A stretch of DNA of 30,773 bases from Oleiagrimonas sp035690885 (GTDB taxonomy: Bacteria > Pseudomonadota > Gammaproteobacteria > Xanthomonadales > Rhodanobacteraceae): NCBI GenBank assembly GCA_035690885.1, contig DASSKC010000078.1:1-30773 (forward strand), read 5' to 3'. The position numbers and the translations under genes are program-made. Each line of letters starts with the position of its first letter. Position 1 is the stretch's first letter. Below, piece after piece: positions 25,057 to 30,773 of this stretch. The notes below the pieces were generated by a model. That model made no database searches. It worked only from the letters and a program-made list of their open reading frames with translations, and had not been told where the DNA came from.

Positions 25057-25983
25057 ATGTTCCCCCTCCGCTTTCTTCAGCTAGACGTATTCGCCGCCGG
25101 CATGGGTGGTGGCAACAAGCTCGGTGTCGTGTTTGGCGCATCGCACTGGAGCGGCGTGCAGATGCAGCGCTTCGCCGCGTGGACGCAACTGGTGGAAACC
25201 ACCTTCGTGCTGCCCGCGCAGGCAGCACAGGCCAGTTACCGGCTGCGCATTTTCATGCCGCACAAGGAAGTCCCGTTTGCCGGCCACCCCAGCGTCGGCA
25301 GCGCGCATGCCGTGCTGCAGACCGGCTGGGCACACCCTCGCCAGGGTCAACTGCTGCAGGAATGCGGCGCCGGCATTCTGCCCATTCGTGTGGATGAGGC
25401 AAGCGCTGGCCCGCGTGACCTTTACATCCGCACGCCCGAAGCGCACATCATGCGCGAAGGAGCGGATGCGCTGGAAACGCTCGCCCCTGTCCTCGGCAAG
25501 CAGCCACTCGGACGCCTTGGCGGCGCCCTGGTCGAGGGCGGCCGACGCTGGTGGTTGGCCGAACTGGCCGATCCGGCACAGTTGCGTGCCTGGCAACCGG
25601 ACCACGCGGCCATGACCACCTTGGCACAATCGACCCGGAGCATGGGCCTGTGTGCCTTTGCCCGCACCCGTGATGCGGACCACGATCTGGTCGTACGCGC
25701 CTTCCCGGCCGGCGCCGGCATCGTCGAAGACCCCGCCTCCGGTGCCGCCAACGGCCTGATTGCCGCCTTCATCGCCCAACGCGAACCGCAAGGTCCGCTG
25801 GGGCGAGGTTATGCGGTCAGCCAGGGTCGCGAGATCGGCCACGACGCACGCCTCGTGTTGCGAATCGACGACGACGGTCAGGTCTGGGTGGGTGGACGCA
25901 CCCACACCATCATCGACGGCCAACTGGCCTGGCGCACCGAAGCGTCGGACCAGGCCGCGCCATTGAAAGCCGCTACCGGCTGA
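25057..25983 (+). CDS. PhzF-family isomerase/epimerase-like protein
   Basis: A 308-residue protein of the diaminopimelate-epimerase fold. It starts FLQLDVFAAG and has WTQLVETTFVLP with the probable catalytic acid Glu47, the PhzF hallmark VPFAGHPSVGSAHAVL (72-87), and GAGIVEDPASGAANGL in the second domain. PhzF itself isomerises an intermediate of phenazine synthesis. No other phenazine genes are nearby, so this is more likely one of the many housekeeping PhzF-like proteins of unknown substrate. ATG 25057 is preferred for the family N-terminus; an upstream ATG at 24997 is possible. Confidence 0.9.
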   Translation: MFPLRFLQLDVFAAGMGGGNKLGVVFGASHWSGVQMQRFAAWTQLVETTFVLPAQAAQASYRLRIFMPHKEVPFAGHPSVGSAHAVLQTGWAHPRQGQLLQECGAGILPIRVDEASAGPRDLYIRTPEAHIMREGADALETLAPVLGKQPLGRLGGALVEGGRRWWLAELADPAQLRAWQPDHAAMTTLAQSTRSMGLCAFARTRDADHDLVVRAFPAGAGIVEDPASGAANGLIAAFIAQREPQGPLGRGYAVSQGREIGHDARLVLRIDDDGQVWVGGRTHTIIDGQLAWRTEASDQAAPLKAATG

Positions 25984-26058
25984 ACACCATGCAGCGTGAA
26001 GTCAGCCATCACGCCATCAATTGAACGACAATGGGCATCTGTCCAACGAGGATCCGCC

Positions 26059-26547
26059 ATGCGCTTCGGACCCGTACTGCTGTCACTGGGCGTGCTCGCC
26101 CTGGCCGGTTGCCAGACCACCGGCGGCATCCACCAACCCACCTCGCCGGGCTCACAGCCGGCTTCGCCTTCCACCACGGGTGAGGCGACAACGCCCCCGA
26201 AACCGTCACCATGGGCGCTTGCGCGCGAACGCGGCATGGCTTTCCGCGCCGTGGGCAACGAACCGGGCTGGAGCGTGGAGGTAGAGAAAAGCCACTCCCC
26301 CACCCTGTTCGTGTCGCTGCAGTACAACCAGCGCCACCTCAAGGTTCGCGACTCATCGGTTTCCAGTGATCAGGACAAGGGGCTGATCACGTTCAGTGGC
26401 CTGGCCAAGGACGGTACACCCGTGCAGCTCCTCATCCATCGAGGCCAGTGCGTGGACAACATGAGCGGACACAAATTCGCCGCCTCGGCCGAACTGGACG
26501 TCGGCGCAAAAAAATACACCGGATGCGGCCGCTTCCTGATGCAGTGA
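26059..26547 (+). CDS. COG3650-like lipoprotein
   Basis: A 162-residue lipoprotein (LALAGC, Cys18) with a Pro/Ser/Thr linker to about residue 52. The domain starts FRAVGNEPGWSVEVEKS and ends RGQCVDNMSGHKFAASAELDVG with KYTGCGRFL; the two Cys could be bridged. The GNEPGWSVEV and C-x-D-x-MSG pattern matches COG3650-type proteins, sometimes linked to envelope or META-like domains; their function is unknown. GAGGA precedes the ATG by 8 bases. It is 75 bp downstream of the PhzF-like gene and converges with the OmpA-like gene across a terminator. Confidence 0.82.
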   Translation: MRFGPVLLSLGVLALAGCQTTGGIHQPTSPGSQPASPSTTGEATTPPKPSPWALARERGMAFRAVGNEPGWSVEVEKSHSPTLFVSLQYNQRHLKVRDSSVSSDQDKGLITFSGLAKDGTPVQLLIHRGQCVDNMSGHKFAASAELDVGAKKYTGCGRFLMQ

Positions 26548-26583
26548 TCCCGCCAATGCGGATGCGATGCAATGCTCCAAAAA

Positions 26584-26619
26584 CAAAGCGCCCGGAGGAC
26601 GAACCCTCCGGGCACTTTG
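26584..26619. terminator. Bidirectional terminator
   Basis: Stem CAAAGCGCCCGGAGG (26584-26598) / CCTCCGGGCACTTTG (26605-26619), 15 positions with one C/A mismatch, loop ACGAAC. It sits between the convergent COG3650-like and OmpA-like genes. Confidence 0.85.
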
Positions 26620-26640
26620 TCTTGTCGATGATGAAAAGAC

Positions 26641-27231
26641 TCAGCTGTTGTTGGCGCCCGCAAAGTCGATGACCAGCGACACGCGGCGATTGACCTGACC
26701 GGCGGCACCGGTGGCACCCGGCTTGACCTGGCGGTTGTCGGCCTCACCATAGCTGACGGTACGCACCTGGCTGGCAGCCATGCCGCCCTGGTTGACCAGG
26801 TAATCACGCACGGCCTCGGCGCGCTCCTCGCCCAGCTTCTTGTTGTAGGACGCGGAACCGGACGGATCGGCGAAGCCTTCCACGGTCACCAGCGCGTCGG
26901 AATGATGCTTGCGCATGACCTTGGCAAACTCGTCCAGCATGGCCTTGTCCTGGCTGCCGATATCGGCCTGGTTGACGGCAAAATGCGAAACGGTGTCGAC
27001 CCGGATGCGGCCCTGCATGGCCGTGATCTGCGCGTCGTACTTGGCGAAATGCTGCTTCATGTCCTGCGACAGCGAGTTGATCTGCTGTTGCAGGTTCTGG
27101 TCCGTGCTCTGCAGCTGCGAAATGGCCGCCTTGAAGTCCTTCTGCTTGACGTAGTTGGAACAACCGGCGAAGGCAACCACGGCCGTCATGCCAACGGCGA
27201 GACAAAGTGAACGTTGGATTTTACTGGACAT
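26641..27231 (-). CDS. OmpA-family lipoprotein
   Basis: A 196-residue lipoprotein (AFAGC, Cys24) with a coiled-coil segment (residues ~30-75, Gln/Leu-rich) and a C-terminal OmpA-like peptidoglycan-binding domain. The latter has VTVEGFADPSGSASYNKKLGEERAEAVRDYL in two halves of the usual pattern, VRTVSYGE and NRRVSLVIDF. It would tether the outer membrane to peptidoglycan, like Pal or Lpp in function, but it is not in a tol-pal locus. ATG 27231 has GAGGAG upstream. It is monocistronic, with 245 bp to the next gene. Confidence 0.93.
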   Translation of the reverse strand: MSSKIQRSLCLAVGMTAVVAFAGCSNYVKQKDFKAAISQLQSTDQNLQQQINSLSQDMKQHFAKYDAQITAMQGRIRVDTVSHFAVNQADIGSQDKAMLDEFAKVMRKHHSDALVTVEGFADPSGSASYNKKLGEERAEAVRDYLVNQGGMAASQVRTVSYGEADNRQVKPGATGAAGQVNRRVSLVIDFAGANNS

Positions 27232-27476
27232 GCAGCATCTCCTCAAAAGTGAATACATCGCATCACGCGGCAGCGTACACGCGGACACGAACCGGAATGG
27301 GGACGGTCACGCTGCGGTCTCCACCCTACTGCAAATTCGCGTGTTTGCGACCTTGAGGCCCCGCGCCGGTTCCAGTGTTATTCAGCTCCGCTCAAGGTGT
27401 TCAAGCGCCTCTTGCATGCCAAAAAGACGCGTGCAACCACGCGGTTCACGGAATCGAGGGGAAATCGGTCACACTC

Positions 27477-27872
27477 TCAGGCGCGATAGTCCTGATACGA
27501 CTTTTCCTCTACCAGGGTCGAACCAAGCTTCAGGTTGATCTTGCGCTTGACCGCCGCGCGCTCGTCGTTGCGCACGTACACCGAACGCGCCAGCTCGATG
27601 AACCAGCTGTCGAATGCCTGGTCCTTTTCCTTCAGACGGATGCCGTCCTCGATGTCCCACAAGGCTTCGTTGACGCTTTTGAGGTCCGCGCGCTCGGCCT
27701 TGATGTCGGTTTTCGATGCCGGGTGCGCCCGCCACGCCGTTTCCAGCGCATCAAGTTCGCGCCGCACGTTGGCCCGCTTGTTCTCGTCGTTGATGCGCTC
27801 GGCCTTGATCTCCAGGATGGTGATCTTGTCGATCAGCTCGCCAAAGGATACGGGGACTTCTATCGGGTTCAT
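27477..27872 (-). CDS. DUF6165 family protein
   Basis: A 131-residue soluble, mainly helical protein. It begins IEVPVSFGELIDKITILEIK and continues with KRANVRRELDALE, SVNEALWDIEDGIRLKEK and FIELARSVYVRNDERAAVKR, the pattern of the DUF6165 family. The function is unknown; relatives are often near glycan or nucleotide-sugar genes, but none are close here. ATG 27872 is chosen by homology; longer in-frame starts read through the REP sequence at 27937-27961. Confidence 0.85.
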   Translation of the reverse strand: MNPIEVPVSFGELIDKITILEIKAERINDENKRANVRRELDALETAWRAHPASKTDIKAERADLKSVNEALWDIEDGIRLKEKDQAFDSWFIELARSVYVRNDERAAVKRKINLKLGSTLVEEKSYQDYRA

Positions 27873-27936
27873 GGGCGTGACTTGATTGAAGAAAGCAACA
27901 GCATAGCAACCGTCTTGCCGAATCAACACCGTAATT

Positions 27937-27961
27937 GTAGGAGCGGCGGCAGCCGCGATGG
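27937..27961. repeat. GTAG-headed REP element
   Basis: GTAG followed by GAGCGGC-GGCA-GCCGCGA, the classical REP form of Pseudomonas and Xanthomonas genomes. A single copy in this window, 65 bp upstream of the DUF6165 start. Confidence 0.75.
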
Positions 27962-28169
27962 GGCGTGCACGCATGGGCGATGTCTTGCAACCATGGGCGT
28001 AATCACACAAGGCGTATCGCTCCATCCCACGGAAACCGTCAAGACTGGTGTGGAAACGGCTTCAGCCTCCAAGGCTGTGGTGTCGCAAGTTTCGGTTGCA
28101 GCTGAAGCTGTTGCCCTGCAGATTCCGTGTTGCCGAGGTCGAAGCTGGCTCGTGCGACTTCCGGTGAAG
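27962..28169. other. Intergenic segment without a gene
   Basis: No supported ORF. The stretch between the REP and the tandem array is rich in short GC-rich repeats (GGCTTCAGCC, GCAGCTGAAGC) that look like decayed REP sequence. I see no promoter or terminator that I would defend. Confidence 0.4.
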
Positions 28170-28594
28170 GCGTCCGCACAATCTGGTGCGAGGTATCGGT
28201 GGGGAGTTCGAGAGGGATTGTTCGGCCCGTCCTGGGCCTCACCCCTCGCTGACGCTCGGGGCCCGCCCTGCGGGCGGTCCAAATTCGTTCCGGACGTACG
28301 GGCAGACGTGCATTGGTGGCGTCCGCACAATCTGGTGCGAGGTATCGGTGGGGAGCTCGAGAGGGATTGTTCGGCCCGTCCTGGGCCTCACCCCTCGCTG
28401 GCGCTCGGGGCCCGCCCTGCGGGCGGTCCAAATTCGTTCCGGACGTACGGGCAGACGGGTATTGGTGGCGCCCGCACAACCTGGCGCGAGGTATCGGTGG
28501 GGAGCTCGAGAGGGATTGTTCGGCCCGTCCTGGGCCTCACCCCTCGCTGACGCTCGGGGCCCGCCCTGTGGGCGGTCCAAATTCGTTCCGGACG
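28170..28594. repeat. 149-bp tandem repeat array, 2.85 units
   Basis: Unit 1 28170-28318 and unit 2 28319-28467 are both 149 bp; unit 3 28468-28594 is truncated. Units differ at only a few positions. Each holds hairpins GGCCC-5 nt-GGGCC and CCGCCC-3 nt-GGGCGG. All frames stay open because of composition, but the apparent proteins merely repeat and I do not call them genes. It is not CRISPR: the units are too long and have no unique spacers. Confidence 0.93.
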
Positions 28595-28600
28595 AATTTG
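28578..28600. repeat. Terminal hairpin of the repeat array
   Basis: CAAATTCGT (28578-28586) and ACGAATTTG (28592-28600) form a perfect 9-bp stem over TCCGG. Only the last unit has the complete palindrome; the first two diverge after the loop. This suggests it is the true end of the element. Confidence 0.75.
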
Positions 28601-28696
28601 TCGAACCCTGGCAAGCATGAGGGCTGCGGTTCTGTTGCCGACTTCCGTGCGGACCGTGGTTGCACGCCTCACGGATGGTGGATTCGTGCGCCCTTG

Positions 28697-28764
28697 TCTC
28701 TCCGCCAGATACGCAAAAAGCGTCCGCCGGGCGGCGGACGCTTTTTGCGTATCTGGCGGAGAGA
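28697..28764. terminator. 33-bp perfect inverted repeat / terminator at tRNA-Ser 3' end
   Basis: Arms 28697-28729 and 28732-28764 are perfectly complementary around two bases. The core, A5-GCGTCCGCC / GGCGGACGC-T5 (28715-28728 and 28733-28746), is a bidirectional intrinsic terminator. The outer part reaches into the tRNA gene and mirrors its last 11 bases including CCA. Confidence 0.9.
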
Positions 28765-28846
28765 GAGGGATTCGAACCCTCGAGAAGGCTATTAACCCTC
28801 TACTCCCTTAGCAGGGGAGCCCCTTCAGCCACTCGGGCACCTCTCC
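28754..28846 (-). tRNA. tRNA-Ser (anticodon GCT)
   Basis: A class II tRNA of 93 nt including encoded CCA (28756-28754). The 5' GGAGAGG pairs with TCTCTCC (one G-U), the anticodon loop CTGCTAA carries GCT, and a long variable arm follows. The T loop reads GGTTCGAATCC. It decodes AGC/AGU. It lies 67 bp downstream of csrA on the same strand, the usual csrA-tRNA-Ser arrangement of gammaproteobacteria. Confidence 0.97.
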
Positions 28847-28913
28847 GGAATTGTTGCTGCCGTGTCGACAGCGGCCGCACAGGATAACTGTTAAGGGCCG
28901 CGGACGCAAAAAA

Positions 28914-29159
28914 TCAGTCGCTTTGCGTTGGCTCGTCGTCGGAAGCCGCGGCTGGAGCCGAGCTGGGTGCGTCGGCCGGGTCGTCTTGCCCGCGCTCTTC
29001 GCGCTTGATGCGCTGGTAGATCTCTTCCCGGTGGACGGCCACGTCCTTGGGGGCATTGATGCCAATGCGCACCTGGTTGCCTTTCACGCCCAGCACGGTG
29101 ACGGTCACCTCGTCACCAATCATCAGGGTTTCCCCGACTCGTCGGGTCAGAATCAACAT
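28914..29159 (-). CDS. csrA: Carbon storage regulator CsrA/RsmA with C-terminal extension
   Basis: An 81-residue product. Residues 1-60 are a standard CsrA core: MLILTRRVGETLMIGDEVTV, VKGNQVRIGINAPKDVAVHREE and IYQRI, with the RNA-binding Arg44 region VHREE intact. Residues 61-81 are an acidic Ala/Pro/Asp/Ser tail; E. coli CsrA has 61 residues. The dimer binds GGA motifs in mRNA leaders and represses or stabilises targets. GGAG and AAGGA precede the ATG. It lies between alaS and tRNA-Ser, the conserved position. The RNA at 781-966 is a candidate antagonist. Confidence 0.97.
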   Translation of the reverse strand: MLILTRRVGETLMIGDEVTVTVLGVKGNQVRIGINAPKDVAVHREEIYQRIKREERGQDDPADAPSSAPAAASDDEPTQSD

Positions 29160-29314
29160 TGTCCTTACTCCATAAAACTGCAAAGTGCCCTGTCATATCC
29201 GCACGCGTTTCACCCCGAAACGGTCGCGCATGGACCAAGGCTGCGAATCAGCTCGCCAGACCCGTCGCCATTCCGGCGTGTCGATATCGACTGCAAGACA
29301 TCAACATTCAACCG

Positions 29315-29344
29315 ATAGTAGCGAACGCCGGACCGCCAACGCAA
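29315..29344 (-). promoter_or_regulatory. Probable csrA promoter
   Basis: On the minus strand TTGCGT (29344-29339), an 18-nt spacer and TACTAT (29320-29315), predicting a leader of about 150 nt. A perfect 12-bp palindrome TGCCATATGGCA lies just upstream at 29363-29374. Confidence 0.5.
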
Positions 29345-29384
29345 CGGTGCAACAAAAATCCATGCCATATGGCACATGGAACGA

Positions 29385-30773
29385 TCACGACGTTTGACCC
29401 GCCAACCACCCCGGGAGTTCAGCCAAAGCCGTATCCAGTGCCGGCGAATCCTCGCCTCCACCTTGCGCCATGTCCGCGCGACCGCCGCCCTTGCCGCCGA
29501 TCCGTGCGGCAACATGCGCGACCACGGCACCGGCATTGATGCGTCCGGACGCCGCGCCGTGCACGCCGGCTACCAGGGCCACCTTGCCGTCGGCACCGGC
29601 CGCGAGCACCACCACACAATCGCCCAGTTGCTGCTTGAGGCGATCAACACTGTCACGCAAGGCCTTGCGGTCCAGACCGTCCACGCGAGCGGCCAGCAAC
29701 TTGATGCCTTCGACGTCCACCGCACCTCCGGCCAGATCACCGGTGGCGGCACTGGCCGCCTTGGCCTTCAACCGCTCGAGCTCGTGTTCCAGGTCTTTCT
29801 GGCGAGCCAGCAATTGCTGCAACTTGCCGACGACATCTCCACCGTGCGTCGACAGCAGCTGCCCGACCGCCCGCAGCTCGCCGGCCTGCTCACCGACCTG
29901 GTCGAGCGCAGCCGCACCGGTAACCGCTTCGATGCGGCGCACGCCGGAAGCAACACCGGATTCGCTCAGGATGCGGAACAAACCGATATCGCCGGTACGG
30001 CCGACATGAGTGCCGCCACACAGCTCGGTGGAAAAATCCCCCATCGACAACACGCGCACTTCGTCACCGTATTTTTCGCCGAACAAGGCCATGGCACCGG
30101 ATGCGATGGCATCGTCGTAGCCCATGTGGCGTATTTCGGCGGCCACGTTGCGGCGAATTTCGGTATTGACCCTGACCTCGATCTCGGCCAGCTCGGCCGC
30201 ACTCACGGGCTGGCTGTGCGCAAAATCGAAACGCAGCCGCTCGGGGGCGACCAGCGACCCCTTCTGCGTCACATGCTCGCCGAGCACCTGACGCAGCGCC
30301 GCGTGCAGCAGATGCGTGGCCGAATGGTTGAGCACGATGGCCTGACGGCGCTCGGCATCCACACGCGCATCGAGCGTGTCACCGACCTTGAGGGCTTGCT
30401 CGCCCTGCCAGCGCCCGAAGTGGGCGAAGAACACGCCACCGAGCTTGCGCGTGTCGTGGACGACAAAGCGTCCGCACGCACCTTCAAGCGTGCCGGTGTC
30501 GCCCACCTGACCGCCGGACTCGGCATAGAACGGCGTGCGTTCCAGAATGACGACGGCCTTGTCGCCATCGTTCAAGGCGTCCAGCGAACGGCCTTCGCGC
30601 ACCAGAGCGGACACCTTGCAAGCTTCGGCGGTCAGCGCCTCGTAACCGAGAAACTCGGTCGGCTGCAGACGACTGGCCAGCTCGGCCGGCAGCGAGTCGC
30701 TCGACTTGAAGCTGCTGGCCGCGCGCGCGCGTTCCCGCTGTGCGGTCATGGCCTTGTCGAAACCGTCCATGTC
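29385..30773 (-). CDS. alaS: Alanyl-tRNA synthetase (C-terminal part; 5' end outside window)
   Basis: The 462 visible residues run off the right edge of the window; the N-terminal aminoacylation domain is missing. The editing domain has HSATHLLHAALRQVL (zinc ligands His-x3-His) and CGGTHVGRTGDIG (Cys, His). A coiled coil (LQQLLARQKDLEHELERL) and the C-Ala/DHHA1 domain with RINAGAVVAHVAARIGGKGGGR follow. AlaRS charges tRNA-Ala and also alanylates tmRNA, which is encoded at 3657-4013. csrA follows 225 bp downstream. Confidence 0.98.
   Translation of the reverse strand, partial: DMDGFDKAMTAQRERARAASSFKSSDSLPAELASRLQPTEFLGYEALTAEACKVSALVREGRSLDALNDGDKAVVILERTPFYAESGGQVGDTGTLEGACGRFVVHDTRKLGGVFFAHFGRWQGEQALKVGDTLDARVDAERRQAIVLNHSATHLLHAALRQVLGEHVTQKGSLVAPERLRFDFAHSQPVSAAELAEIEVRVNTEIRRNVAAEIRHMGYDDAIASGAMALFGEKYGDEVRVLSMGDFSTELCGGTHVGRTGDIGLFRILSESGVASGVRRIEAVTGAAALDQVGEQAGELRAVGQLLSTHGGDVVGKLQQLLARQKDLEHELERLKAKAASAATGDLAGGAVDVEGIKLLAARVDGLDRKALRDSVDRLKQQLGDCVVVLAAGADGKVALVAGVHGAASGRINAGAVVAHVAARIGGKGGGRADMAQGGGEDSPALDTALAELPGWLAGQTS

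Noticed and set aside
25057..25983. Phenazine biosynthesis cluster
   Set aside because: Only a PhzF-like protein is present; none of phzA-E or phzG is nearby.
28170..28594. CRISPR array
   Set aside because: Units are 149 bp, contiguous and without unique spacers, and no cas genes are present.
28186..28620. Open frames on both strands within the 149-bp array
   Set aside because: The apparent proteins simply repeat with the DNA units and share no known domain; stop-free frames follow from composition.

Overview
The window is high-GC chromosomal DNA, most likely from a gammaproteobacterium of the Xanthomonadales (Xanthomonadaceae/Rhodanobacteraceae). The evidence is a fur / bamE / rnfH-ratA / smpB-ssrA block, an alaS-csrA-tRNA-Ser(GCT) block, a Xanthomonad-style YtrA-type GntR/ABC operon, and a GTAG-headed REP sequence. 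I see no phage, integrase, insertion sequence or CRISPR array. The interest lies mostly in RNA and repeat structure between housekeeping genes.

Layout. 1-750: 3' part of a NarX/UhpB-type sensor histidine kinase. 751-1116: a cluster of hairpins carrying nine GGA motifs and ending in an intrinsic terminator (candidate CsrA-sequestering sRNA), followed by a palindromic REP pair. 1117-4051: fur and bamE diverge across an unusual inverted duplication of their upstream regions; then ratA-rnfH, divergent smpB, and tmRNA with its terminator. 4181-11055: an alpha/beta hydrolase, a second REP cluster, and a czcI-like/czcC/czcB/czcA heavy-metal efflux operon, all on the minus strand. 11168-15694: a DUF202 membrane protein with eight tandem heptads, an autoregulated-looking small protein/GntR/ABC ATPase/permease operon behind a palindromic operator, and two lipoproteins. 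15680-23728: ycaQ-like glycosylase, outer-membrane phospholipase A, GH15 glycosidase with slyD, a MATE exporter and PBP4. 23836-27872: cold-shock protein with a terminator-like leader, rhomboid protease, PhzF-like protein, COG3650 lipoprotein, OmpA-like lipoprotein, DUF6165 protein. 27873-28750: REP plus a 149-bp tandem repeat array, then a 33-bp perfect inverted repeat at the 3' end of tRNA-Ser(GCT). 28914-30773: csrA and the C-terminal part of alaS.

How the parts may work together. Envelope functions dominate (BamE, PldA, PBP4, OmpA-like and other lipoproteins, Czc efflux, ABC exporter). Post-transcriptional control is the second theme: SmpB/tmRNA for ribosome rescue, a cold-shock protein with a structured leader, and CsrA. 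The GGA-rich hairpin cluster at 781-966 could be an RNA antagonist of that CsrA, placed directly behind a sensor-kinase gene. This is the best candidate here for an undescribed system, but it rests on sequence pattern only.
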